Shown: in pieces, positions 25,607 to 33,850 of the stretch | How positions within the stretch are numbered: position 1 is the first letter of the stretch | How the letters are laid out: the number at the start of each line of letters is the position of its first letter | From: Alphaproteobacteria bacterium | GTDB taxonomy: Bacteria > Myxococcota_A > UBA796 > UBA2385 | Direction of reading: 5' to 3' | DNA: 64,000 nt | Assembly (NCBI GenBank): GCA_020632755.1 | Contig: JACKEY010000006.1 | Location: 1-64,000 of the forward strand | Made by a program: the position numbers and the translations under genes | Notes under the pieces: model-generated | Database searches by the model: none | The model's input: only the letters and a program-made list of their open reading frames with translations | What the model was told of the DNA's origin: nothing

Positions 25607-25900
25607 TCAGTCGGAGACGCGCTCGCGCAGGGTCTTGCCGGGCTTGAAGCTGACGTACTTCTTGGCCGGGATGCTGATCTTGGCGCCGGTGGCGGGGTTG
25701 GTGCCGGTGCGGCTGGCGCGGCTCTTGGTGTTGAAGGTGCCGAAGCCGGGGATGGTCACCTTGCGGCCGGCGTCGAGCTCGACGGCGATGATGCCCTCAC
25801 GGGGCTCGGCGCTGAAGATGGCGTTGAGGACCTCGAGGGCCTTGGCCTGGGAGAGGCCGGTCTTCTTGGCGAGCTTGGCGGCCATTTCCTTCTTGTTCAT
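25607..25900 (-). CDS. hup: HU-family DNA-binding protein
   Basis: This 97-residue HU/IHF-fold protein starts MNKKEMAAKLAKKTGLSQ. The DNA-binding arm region contains GFGTFNTKSRASRTGTNPAT, with the conserved RxGxNPxT, and ends KYVSFKPGKTLRERV. It should bend and compact DNA as a dimer. The ATG is preceded by AGGAAG. A recognisable promoter and a pair of GACGCGTC elements lie upstream. The AT-rich leader is typical of a highly expressed gene. Confidence 0.93.
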   Translation of the reverse strand: MNKKEMAAKLAKKTGLSQAKALEVLNAIFSAEPREGIIAVELDAGRKVTIPGFGTFNTKSRASRTGTNPATGAKISIPAKKYVSFKPGKTLRERVSD

Positions 25901-25932
25901 GACACTTCCTGCGTTGTCTTGGAGGGTCGTCC

Positions 25933-25954
25933 GACGCGTCTTCATTGACGCGTC
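25933..25954. promoter_or_regulatory. Paired GACGCGTC elements in the HU leader
   Basis: Two identical self-palindromic octamers GACGCGTC (25933-25940 and 25947-25954) lie 14 bp apart centre to centre, immediately downstream of the predicted HU transcription start. They could be an operator pair or an mRNA stem. The binding factor is unknown. Confidence 0.35.
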
Positions 25955-25960
25955 AACGCC

Positions 25961-25988
25961 GGTATAGCAAACGCCCTGAGCACTGCAA
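25961..25988 (-). promoter_or_regulatory. Promoter of the HU gene
   Basis: On the minus strand a TTGCAG (-35, complement 25983-25988) and a TATACC (-10, complement 25961-25966) are separated by 16 bp. This is among the best sigma-70-like matches in the window. The predicted start gives a leader of about 55 bases. Confidence 0.6.
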
Positions 25989-26097
25989 CAGGGAGAACGC
26001 CGATTTTTTCCCATGAGCAGGGCGTCACAGGAAGGCGCACGTCCGTATCTGCGCTGATTTGCGTAGCTTTCGGGGGGGTGCCTTCCTGTATGCCCCG

Positions 26098-28542
26098 TCA
26101 GCAGGGGACCTTCGCCCCTTCGGCTTGCTCGCGGGGCGCGGGAGAGGCCCGACGGACCAGATCCAGGCGCTCGGGATCGATCCAGAACGCGAGCAGCGCG
26201 GCCACGCGCAGGGCCAGGTGGGGCAGCAGCAGCTGTCCGTCGGGACCCCGCCGGTCCAGCGCGGCGGCCAGCCCGGTGCGCTCCGCCACGGCGAGCTCTC
26301 CGTGCAGCCGGGGGTGCATCAGCATCATCGCCCGCACGGCGGCGCCGGGGTCGCCGGCCAGCAGCAGGCCGACCCGGTCGGCGCTGAGCTGCAGGGTGCG
26401 GTGCACGGCCAGCAGCCGGGCCTCGTCGGTGGCGAGCCCGCGCACGGTGGACGGTTCGTCGTCGCCGCCACGGCCCGTCAGGCCCGACAGGCTGCCCAGC
26501 GCGCCGGCCGCCGTCGCGCCGACCCGCCCGGCGCGGGCCAGCCGGCCGCCGACCGCGAACACGTCGAGCAGCGGGACCAGCGCGCCCGTGACCGACAGGG
26601 CGGTGCCGCCCTTGTCCCACAGGCCGGCCCACACATCGCCCGACGTGGCGCGTGCGTGGCCGAACCGCAGGTGGGCCAGCTCGCTGCCGACCGCGAAGGC
26701 CAGCTCGCGCGGATCCATGCGGGCGTCGCCGTCGGCCAGGTGGTCGTGGCCGATGACCAGGAAGGGCTCGGGGTCGGCGTGGGCGCGGACGCCCACCCGC
26801 CGCTCGCCGCGGCTCACGAAGGCCGGGACGGCGGGCATGCCCAGCAGCAGGGCGGCGTCGGTCAGCGCGCGGCTGGCCTGGGGGTAGCGGTCGCGGTCGA
26901 GCCGCTCGCAGTAGTCGCGCAGGGCGCCGGCGTCGGGCGGGTCGACCTTGGCCAGGGCCTCGGCCAGGCGGCGGGTGACGCTCTGGTCGCGGCCGGCGGG
27001 GTAGCGACAGCGATCCAGGGCGGCGTCGTCCAGGGTGGCGTCCTCCAGGGCGGCGAGCCCGTCCGGCGTCTCGCGCTGGGGGGCCCGCAGCTGCCCGTCG
27101 AGCACGGCCACTGCCCGGGCGGCCGCCGCGCGCAGGGGGCCGTCGTGGTCGGCGAGCGCCTCGTGGGACTCGCGGGCCAGGGGGCTGCGTCGTGCCAGGG
27201 CCGCGAGCCAGGGCGCGGGGTCGGACGCCTCCAGCACCGCGGCGCGGGCCAGGGCCCACAGGATCGCCCGGGTGCGCTGGTCGACGTCGGTGGGGGCCAG
27301 CAGGGCCTCGGCCTCGTCGCGGGCCCGGTCTTCAGGCAGGTGGCGGGTCAGCAGCCCGGCGACGCCGTCGGACTCCCCGACCTCGAGCATGTGCTCGGCC
27401 AGCGCGAGGTCGGCCTGGGGATCGACGCGGTCGCGCTCGCGGGACATCTCGCGGCGGGTGTGCACCGCGGCGTGCAGGGACAGGGCCCATGCGGCGTCGC
27501 GGGCCCGGGTCGTGGCGATGATCGCGTCGGTGAGCGCGGGCGACACGGGCCACGCTTCTTCCCACATCACCATGGCGGCGGCGGGCAGGCCCCGCTCGGG
27601 CAGGGCCGCGACCTGGGTCGACAGCGGCTCGGGCAGGGCGCCTGCGGCATCGGGCAGCACCCCCTCGACCACCGCGCGCCGCAGGGGATCGAGCAGATCG
27701 CCCTCGTCCCCCAGGCCCTCGATCAGGGCGGCGGCCTGGCGCCGGCCCTGGGCGTCGCCGTCGCGGGCCAGTCGGCGGGCGGCCTCGCGGACCCGCGCCG
27801 CGCCGGTCAGCCCGGCCAGGCCGGCGATGCGGCGGGCGACGGCCAGGCGGGACCGGGGCAGGCGGAAGGCCCGCTCGCCGGAGCGACAGCGGCCGGTGCC
27901 GTCGACGACCACGGTGGCGTCGGGCAGCTCGGCCTCGACCACCGCCCCGAGCTCGGACACGGCCACCAGGAGGTGCCGGCGGCGGGTGAGCACCCAGTGC
28001 CAGGCGGCCACGGCTTCGGGCTGCCAGGGGTCGTCCAGGGGAGCGGTCGTCGCCGTGGGCAGCAGGGCGATGACCGCGTCGTCGGGGTCCAGGCCCTGGG
28101 CCAGCCAGGCGTCCAGGGCGCCGCCCGACGGCTCGCACCACGGCGACGGCGCCACCTCCCGATCCGGGCGGTGGCCGATGCCGGCCCAGGCCGCGACCCG
28201 GGCCCGGGCCACCAGGCGCCGCGCGCCCCGGCCCGCGCCGATCGGCACGCTGGCGGCTTGATCGTCGAGCTGCAGGCGATCGCCGACCAGCCGCGCGTTC
28301 CAGCGGGCCCGCCCGGCCAGTGTGGCCAGGTCGACCAGGGTGGTGCCGGCGGCGTCGGGGTCGTACAGGGCGAGCCACCCGCCACCGTCGTGGCGGATCA
28401 GCCAGGGGATCCCGCGGCCTTCGGGCAGGGTCAGCGGGCCTCCCAGGGCCAGCGCCTCGCGCGGGGGCGCGGGCAGCTGCGCCGCCATGCCGGGAGGCAG
28501 CTCCGGCACGGCGGGGACGTCGTCGGGATCGGGGTGGGCCAT
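26098..28542 (-). CDS. Large protein with degenerate M48 peptidase-like C-terminal region
   Basis: This 814-residue protein has no signal peptide or membrane span. Residues ~250-560 are Ala/Leu/Arg-rich and helical, perhaps repeat-like. The C-terminal ~230 residues follow the M48 layout, but the zinc motif reads VGSELAHLRFGH (~620), with Ser in place of the first His of HExxH. The downstream Glu-x-x-x-Ala-Asp motif reads QLSADRVG (~719), with Ser in place of the third ligand Glu. If the match is real, this is an inactive, perhaps scaffolding, homologue. Similar large proteins without known role occur in myxobacteria. It is divergent from rfbC. Confidence 0.6.
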   Translation of the reverse strand: MAHPDPDDVPAVPELPPGMAAQLPAPPREALALGGPLTLPEGRGIPWLIRHDGGGWLALYDPDAAGTTLVDLATLAGRARWNARLVGDRLQLDDQAASVPIGAGRGARRLVARARVAAWAGIGHRPDREVAPSPWCEPSGGALDAWLAQGLDPDDAVIALLPTATTAPLDDPWQPEAVAAWHWVLTRRRHLLVAVSELGAVVEAELPDATVVVDGTGRCRSGERAFRLPRSRLAVARRIAGLAGLTGAARVREAARRLARDGDAQGRRQAAALIEGLGDEGDLLDPLRRAVVEGVLPDAAGALPEPLSTQVAALPERGLPAAAMVMWEEAWPVSPALTDAIIATTRARDAAWALSLHAAVHTRREMSRERDRVDPQADLALAEHMLEVGESDGVAGLLTRHLPEDRARDEAEALLAPTDVDQRTRAILWALARAAVLEASDPAPWLAALARRSPLARESHEALADHDGPLRAAAARAVAVLDGQLRAPQRETPDGLAALEDATLDDAALDRCRYPAGRDQSVTRRLAEALAKVDPPDAGALRDYCERLDRDRYPQASRALTDAALLLGMPAVPAFVSRGERRVGVRAHADPEPFLVIGHDHLADGDARMDPRELAFAVGSELAHLRFGHARATSGDVWAGLWDKGGTALSVTGALVPLLDVFAVGGRLARAGRVGATAAGALGSLSGLTGRGGDDEPSTVRGLATDEARLLAVHRTLQLSADRVGLLLAGDPGAAVRAMMLMHPRLHGELAVAERTGLAAALDRRGPDGQLLLPHLALRVAALLAFWIDPERLDLVRRASPAPREQAEGAKVPC

Positions 28543-28651
28543 GGCGCCTCCGCGGGCAGCCTACACACAGCGCGGACGGCGGCGACCCCCAGCGGAGCGC
28601 GAAGGTCGATGGCGACGGCGAGGGGGGCTCCCCTCGTGCTACACCCTGGCG

Positions 28652-29227
28652 ATGTTGGTCGCACCCACCGAGCTTCCCGGCGTCCTGCTGCTCCACACCG
28701 AGCGGTTCCGGGACCATCGCGGCTGGGTCTCGGAGAGCTACCGGGCGTCGCGCCTGCCCGGGCTCGGCATCCCCGACCACTTCGCCCAGGAGAACACGTC
28801 CTGGTCGGAACAAGGCGTGCTGCGCGGGCTGCACTTCCAGGAACGCGAGCCCCAGGGCAAGCTCATCACCGTGCACCGGGGCGCCATCCGCGACGTGGCG
28901 GTCGACCTGCGGCCCGACTCGCCGACCCACGGGCAGTGGACTGCCGTGACCCTCCAGGAAGCCGACGGCGTCAGCCTGTGGGTGCCGCCGGGCTGCGCCC
29001 ACGGCTTCTACGTGCTGCAGGGACCCGCGATCGTCTCCTACAAGCTGACCGCCGAGTGGGCCCCGCAGTGGGACCGCTGCCTGGCCTGGGACGACCCGAC
29101 CCTGGCCATCGACTGGCAGCTGACCAGCCCCCCGGTGCTCAGCGACCGGGACCGCCAGGGCCTGACGTGGGCCCAGGCCGCGGCGCTGGACGTCGGCGCG
29201 CGGCTGGCCGACCAGGGACCCCGCTGA
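28652..29227 (+). CDS. rfbC: dTDP-4-dehydrorhamnose 3,5-epimerase-like protein
   Basis: This 191-residue cupin-fold epimerase shows the family order: HTERFRDHRGWVSESY, then VLRGLHFQE with the catalytic His, the RDVAVDLR strand, and VPPGCAHGFYVL. It acts on dTDP-4-keto-6-deoxyglucose, the product of RfbB. Its stop overlaps the start of rfbB (TGATG). There is no Shine-Dalgarno sequence. A TACACC nine bases before the ATG could be a -10 element, which would make the message leaderless. Confidence 0.88.
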   Translation: MLVAPTELPGVLLLHTERFRDHRGWVSESYRASRLPGLGIPDHFAQENTSWSEQGVLRGLHFQEREPQGKLITVHRGAIRDVAVDLRPDSPTHGQWTAVTLQEADGVSLWVPPGCAHGFYVLQGPAIVSYKLTAEWAPQWDRCLAWDDPTLAIDWQLTSPPVLSDRDRQGLTWAQAAALDVGARLADQGPR

Positions 29228-30291
29228 TGGGGCGGCGCTACCTGGTCACCGGCGCGGCCGGGTTCATCGGCTCGACCTTCGTCCGACGGCTGCTGTCCCA
29301 GCAGCCCGACGCCCTGGTCTGGAGCCTGGACCGGGTGGACGGCGTCATCGGCCGGATGGACAACCTGGCCGGGATCGGCAGCGAGCGGCACCGCCTCGTG
29401 CGCGGCGACATCTGCGACGCGGGGCTGGTCGCCCGGCTGTTCGCCGACGCCCGGCCCGACGTGGTCGTGCACTTCGCCGCCGAGTCCCACGTCGATCGGT
29501 CCATCGATGGGCCCGGCGCCTTCGTGCGCAGCAACGTGCAGGGCACCTTCACCCTGCTCGAGGCCGCGCGTTTCGCCTGGCACGGGGACTTCGCCGGGCG
29601 CCGCTTCCACCAGGTGTCCACCGACGAGGTGTTCGGCGACCGAGGTTCCGACGACAACGTCGCCGACGAAGGCACCGCCTTCGCCCCCCGCTCGCCCTAC
29701 GCCGCGACCAAGGCCGCCGCCGACCACATGGTGCGCGCCTGGCACCAGACCTGGGGGCTGCCGGTCTCGCTGACCTTCGGCTGCAACAACCTGGGCCCGC
29801 GCCAGCACCCCGAGAAGCTGGTCCCGCTGGTGATCCTGCGCGCCCTGGCCGGCCAGACCCTGCCGATCTACGGCGACGGGCTGGCGATGCGGCGCTGGCT
29901 GCACGTCGACGACCACGCCGACGCCATCCTGGCGGTCCTCGCCCACGACCGCACCGTGGGCCACGCCTACGGCGTCGGCCCCACCGAGGGCACCACCAAC
30001 CTGACGCTGGTGCAGCGGATCTGCGCGGTGCTCGACGCCCGCCGGCCCGCTGGTGCCCCCCACGCCGCCCTGATCCGACACGTCGCCGACCGGCCCGGCC
30101 ACGACCGCTGCTACCACACGTCCGCAGCGGCCCTGCAGGACGCCGTGGGCTGGCGGCCCCGGATCGCCCTCGACGACGCGCTCGCCCGCACCGTCGACTG
30201 GTACCTGGACCACCCCGCGTGGGTGTCCCGGGTCACCTCCAACGACGCCTGGAAGGCCTGGATGGCCCGCTGGTACGGCGACCGGGGCTGA
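29227..30291 (+). CDS. rfbB: dTDP-glucose 4,6-dehydratase
   Basis: This 354-residue extended short-chain dehydrogenase makes dTDP-4-keto-6-deoxyglucose from dTDP-glucose. The NAD-binding GAAGFIGS is at residues ~10-17. The active-site STDEVFGD and the catalytic YAATK are present, as is FGCNNLGPRQHPEKL. It is coupled to rfbC by a one-base overlap. No rfbA or rfbD lies in the window, so the final sugar (rhamnose or another deoxysugar) cannot be deduced. The gene converges on the anti-sigma gene with only 6 bp between stops. Confidence 0.9.
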   Translation: MGRRYLVTGAAGFIGSTFVRRLLSQQPDALVWSLDRVDGVIGRMDNLAGIGSERHRLVRGDICDAGLVARLFADARPDVVVHFAAESHVDRSIDGPGAFVRSNVQGTFTLLEAARFAWHGDFAGRRFHQVSTDEVFGDRGSDDNVADEGTAFAPRSPYAATKAAADHMVRAWHQTWGLPVSLTFGCNNLGPRQHPEKLVPLVILRALAGQTLPIYGDGLAMRRWLHVDDHADAILAVLAHDRTVGHAYGVGPTEGTTNLTLVQRICAVLDARRPAGAPHAALIRHVADRPGHDRCYHTSAAALQDAVGWRPRIALDDALARTVDWYLDHPAWVSRVTSNDAWKAWMARWYGDRG

Positions 30292-30297
30292 TCGCGG

Positions 30298-31518
30298 TCA
30301 GCGACCGGCGGCCCCCGCCTCCTCCGCGGCCCCCGCGCCCGCTTCCTTCGCGTCTTCGGCCAGCCCCTCCATCAGCCCCTCGGCCCGGTAGTCGATCCGC
30401 GGCCCCAGCGCGCGGGGGTCGCCCTGGGACGGCAGCAGGGCGAAGGCGGACAGCATCACCTCGTTGCCGTCGTCGTCGACCTCGCCGCGGGCCATGGCCA
30501 TCACGGACAGCGGCTCGTCGCCGCCGAGCTCCTCGGCCAGGCCCTGGGGCACGGCCTGCACGCGCTCGGCCCAGTCGGGGCCGGCGTCGGCGCTGCGCAG
30601 GATGGCCAGGCAGGGGAACTCGTCGCAGTCGACGGCCAGCAGGTCGAGCCCGTCGGCCCGGTCGACCGCGGCGCGCACGGCGTCTTCGAAGGCGCGGGGC
30701 TGCAGCGCGGCGGGCGCGTCGTCGGGCCAGGGCACGGCCTCGCCCTGGTGGGCCGCCAGGCTGCCGCGCACCAGGGCGTTCTCCAGGCGCAGGGACTCGT
30801 TCTCCTGCTGCAGGCGGGCGACCTCGTCGCGCAGGACGGCCACGTCGTCGGTGCTCCGGGGGTCCAGGGCGCGGGCCGGGACCGTCCCGCCGGTCCGGTC
30901 GTCCACGGCGCCGACCGGTAGGGACACGGTGCGCTCCTGCCCGGCGGCGATGTCGACGGCGGCACTGCCGTCGTCGGGGAGGATGCGGGCGCTGCCTTCG
31001 TAGACGGCGACCGTCAGCAGGGCGCCGCCGGCGGCAGCCGCGGAGAGGGGCAGGGGACGCATGGACGGCTCCTGGGTGGAGAGGTGGGCGCGGCCGGCGA
31101 TCTCGACGGAGGCGCCGGGCACGGACACGGTGGTGGGGGAGGAGGGGGCGGTCGAGGCGGAGGGGAAGGAGGAGGCCGCCGGCCACAGCGCGGCCAGCAG
31201 GGCGGCGGCGGCCACGGACCAGGGCAGCCAGCCCGGGAGGGAGCGCCGTGGTCTGGCCGATGGCGATGGGGCCGACGACGGGGCCGACGGTGACGGGGCA
31301 GCGGTCTCGACGGGTTGCGCGGTGAGGGGCGGCGGCGCCGGCAGCGCGGTCGGCAGGGCGGCCAGGTCGCCGGGGAGGGCCTGGAGCGTCTGCCAGGCCC
31401 GGGCCAGCGCCGGGTCCTGGGCGATGGCGTCGCGCAGGGCGTCGGCTTCGTCGCCGGGCAGGTCGCCGTCCAGCAGGCGGCTGAGGGCTTCGAGCCGGTC
31501 GGGGGAGGGAGGGCTCAC
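30298..31518 (-). CDS. Probable anti-sigma factor, membrane-spanning
   Basis: The 406-residue product begins with a short cytoplasmic helical domain (SRLLDGDLPGDEADALRDAI), as in anti-sigma factors, but without a zinc-finger HxxxCxxC. A Pro/Ser linker and one transmembrane helix (WLPWSVAAAALLAALW, ~100-115) follow. The periplasmic part holds a FecR-like strand segment (VYEGSARILPDDG), a coiled coil (~245-275) and a C-terminal domain with DCDEFPCLAIL. The GTG start overlaps the sigma gene stop (GTGA), the usual coupling of sigma and anti-sigma. The signal sensed is unknown. Confidence 0.78.
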   Translation of the reverse strand: MSPPSPDRLEALSRLLDGDLPGDEADALRDAIAQDPALARAWQTLQALPGDLAALPTALPAPPPLTAQPVETAAPSPSAPSSAPSPSARPRRSLPGWLPWSVAAAALLAALWPAASSFPSASTAPSSPTTVSVPGASVEIAGRAHLSTQEPSMRPLPLSAAAAGGALLTVAVYEGSARILPDDGSAAVDIAAGQERTVSLPVGAVDDRTGGTVPARALDPRSTDDVAVLRDEVARLQQENESLRLENALVRGSLAAHQGEAVPWPDDAPAALQPRAFEDAVRAAVDRADGLDLLAVDCDEFPCLAILRSADAGPDWAERVQAVPQGLAEELGGDEPLSVMAMARGEVDDDGNEVMLSAFALLPSQGDPRALGPRIDYRAEGLMEGLAEDAKEAGAGAAEEAGAAGR

Positions 31519-32105
31519 GACGACGCTCCGAGCAGGGTGAGCAGGCGGGCCCGACCGCGGTGCAGGCGGGACTTCAGCGTGCCGACGGCCACGTCCTCGG
31601 CGTCGGCGATGTCGGCCAGGGACAGGCCGTGCAGGTGGTGCAGCACGACCACGCGGCGCTGGTCCTCGGGCAGGCGCGCCAGGGCCTGTTCGAGCGCGCG
31701 GGCCCGGCGGTTCCGATCCAGGGTCTCGTCGGCGGAGGGGCCGCGGGCCTGCAGCTCGCGGGCCGGGTCGGGACCGTGCAGGGGCAGGATCTCGGCCTGG
31801 CGCCCCCGGCGGCGGTGCTCGTCGACCAGCCGCCGGTGCACGACGGTGGTCAGCCAGGTGGCCGGCGCCGCGCGGGAGGGGTCGTAGTGGTGCAGGCGCG
31901 GCAGCAGGTGGGCCCAGGCGGCCTGGTAGCTGTCGTCGGGCGTCGGGGAGAGCCGGCGGCAGAGGGCCCACACCAGCCCGGCCCAGCGCTCGACGACGGC
32001 GGTGCGCAGCGCCGGGTCGCTCGCGGCCCGGACCAGCAGCCGGCGGTCGGCGTCGTCCCGCGCGTCGGTCTCGGACGCGTGGGGGAGGGGAGAGGAAGAG
32101 GCCAC
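31515..32105 (-). CDS. ECF-type RNA polymerase sigma factor
   Basis: This 196-residue protein has region 2 (~25-95, YQAAWAHLLPRLHHYDPSR, WLTTVVHRRLVDEHRRR) and region 4 (~140-190, LARLPEDQRRVVVLHHLHGL, then a helix-turn-helix ending VGTLKSRLHRGRARL). It lacks sigma regions 1 and 3, as ECF sigmas do. It should direct an envelope-stress-type regulon under control of the downstream membrane protein. The start is a GTG with a weak upstream GGAGG at a distance. Confidence 0.9.
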   Translation of the reverse strand: MASSSPLPHASETDARDDADRRLLVRAASDPALRTAVVERWAGLVWALCRRLSPTPDDSYQAAWAHLLPRLHHYDPSRAAPATWLTTVVHRRLVDEHRRRGRQAEILPLHGPDPARELQARGPSADETLDRNRRARALEQALARLPEDQRRVVVLHHLHGLSLADIADAEDVAVGTLKSRLHRGRARLLTLLGASS

Positions 32106-32190
32106 GGCGGGGGTCCGGGAGGAGGCGCGGGTCCGGTTCTACGTCCGACCGCGCCTGCGGTTCCATCGGCCCGCCAGGTCGACGCGGCGC

Positions 32191-33795
32191 TCAGGCCCGG
32201 GCCGCCGGGGTCCACTTGCGGCCGTCGCCCAGCTCGTCGCGGGCGGCGGCGTCGAGGCTGTCGCGGAACCACGACCAGGTCGGCACCTGGGCCTGGGCGC
32301 AGCTGGCCGCCAGCGACAGCCCGGCGGTGACCGCGGCCGCGTCCCCGTCGCCGCCGGCGACCAGCCAGGTGGGCACGGCGAAGCGCGCGTTCTCGGGCAG
32401 GGGCGGCGGCGGCAGGGGGCCCTTGGGACCGAACCGCCGCAGGTGGTCGACCTCGCGGTCCAGCCGGTCGGCGATGTCGCGCAGGTGCGGGTGGATGCCG
32501 CCGCGCGCGGTCGCACGTTCCACGTCGCGGGCCAGGGCGCCGAGCAGGGCCTGTTCGGTGGCGTGGTCGGCGGCGCTGCGCAGCTCTTCGAGCCGCCAGG
32601 CGACCGGTGCGGCGCTGGCCGGGTCGCGGGACAGGGCGTGGGCGGCCTTGCGGCGCAGCATCGCCTGGCGTCCGGCTCGGGACCAGCCACGGGCGTCCTG
32701 CAGGGCGGCGAAGGCGCGCTCCTCGGGGTCGCCGGGTCCCGGGCCCACGTCGCCCGGCTCCCAGTCGAAGGCCACCGCGCGGGCGGTGACCCGGCCCCGC
32801 AGCACGCCCTCGGACCCGCCGTCGAGCATGGGCACGCCGCGCGCATCGGCCTGGCCCTTGGCGGCTTCCTGGCGCACCGCGTCGGCCACCGGGGCCAACA
32901 GCGCCAGGCTGCCGCGCAGCCAGCGGCTGATGTCGGTGTCGGTGGCGCGCACGCCCAGCACCCGCAAGGCCCGCGCGATCTCCGGCCCCTGCATGTGGTC
33001 CTGCCAGCGCCAGGTCAGCACCCAGGCCAGCAGCCCGTTGCCGATCGGCGCGTCGGCGATGGCGTAGGCGGGTTCTTCCAGGCGGCGGGTGGGCACCGAG
33101 GGGCACTTGGGGCAGTCGCCGAAGCCACGGTCGATGTCCAGCCACTCGAAGCGGTACCAGCGGGCGTCCAGCCGCGCCTCGCGGCGGCTGCGGATGACGC
33201 GCAGCATGCCCTTGCACACCGGGCAGCGCTGCTTGGGACCGGGGCTGCTGAGCAGCTCGACCCGGGGCAGGGGCTCGGGGGCGGGAGCGGGCACGACCGG
33301 CGGGGCCGGGGCGGCGGGCTTCGCGGGACCGACGGCGGTGCGCACGGACTGGACCGGCACGACCTGGACCGCGCTCTCGAGCGGGCTGCCGCTGCGGCCG
33401 GCGGTGCGGGGCGACACCATCGGCCCGGGCTTCTCCCGGGGGCTGGGGCGGCGGTAGGCCGAGGTGTCCTGGGGATCGCCGTCGTCGTCGGCCTCGGGGC
33501 GCAGCGAGGCGCGGCCGCCGGCGTCGTCCTCGACCCACTCCATGCCGACCAGGCTGCCGGTCTTCTGCGGGCTCGCGCCGCGGGGCGACATCACCTTGCC
33601 GAGCGGTGGCTTCGCGGACGGACGGCCGTAGGCCGAGGTGTCCTGCAGCGGGCGATCGTCTTCTTCGTAGGGCGGGCGCAGCGACATGCGGCCCTCGCCG
33701 TCCGGCGACACCCACTGCATGCCCTCGACCTTGGCGACGCGCGGCAGCGGCTCTTCGCTGTCGGGGCCGGGGGCCTTGGTCTCGTCTTCCGCCAT
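32191..33795 (-). CDS. IS66-transposase-related protein, probably domesticated
   Basis: The 534-residue product starts with two imperfect ~55-residue repeats, each containing SLRP, a DD run, QDTSAY, RPS and a closing SPR. A Pro/Ala linker follows. Residues ~185-330 resemble the IS66 zinc-finger and core start: CPVC and CPKC, then IGNGLLAWVLTWRWQDHM and ISRWLRGSLALLAPVADAV. The C-terminal ~60 residues echo the IS66 C-terminal domain. The family's Asp-Glu-Thr-Pro motif reads ADARGVP here, and the other acidic residues are not evident, so transposition is unlikely. No inverted repeats or IS66 partner ORFs are visible. The ATG at complement 33793-33795 follows GGGAA. Confidence 0.6.
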   Translation of the reverse strand: MAEDETKAPGPDSEEPLPRVAKVEGMQWVSPDGEGRMSLRPPYEEDDRPLQDTSAYGRPSAKPPLGKVMSPRGASPQKTGSLVGMEWVEDDAGGRASLRPEADDDGDPQDTSAYRRPSPREKPGPMVSPRTAGRSGSPLESAVQVVPVQSVRTAVGPAKPAAPAPPVVPAPAPEPLPRVELLSSPGPKQRCPVCKGMLRVIRSRREARLDARWYRFEWLDIDRGFGDCPKCPSVPTRRLEEPAYAIADAPIGNGLLAWVLTWRWQDHMQGPEIARALRVLGVRATDTDISRWLRGSLALLAPVADAVRQEAAKGQADARGVPMLDGGSEGVLRGRVTARAVAFDWEPGDVGPGPGDPEERAFAALQDARGWSRAGRQAMLRRKAAHALSRDPASAAPVAWRLEELRSAADHATEQALLGALARDVERATARGGIHPHLRDIADRLDREVDHLRRFGPKGPLPPPPLPENARFAVPTWLVAGGDGDAAAVTAGLSLAASCAQAQVPTWSWFRDSLDAAARDELGDGRKWTPAARA

Positions 33796-33850
33796 CGCTG
33801 TTCCCAAGCTGACCCGGGCTGACCGGGCCGCCGAGATTACCGCGTGCGGG

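Noticed and set aside
32191..33795. Active IS66 insertion sequence
   Set aside because: There are no inverted repeats, no accessory tnpA/tnpB frames, the catalytic motif is not conserved, and flanking genes appear intact.
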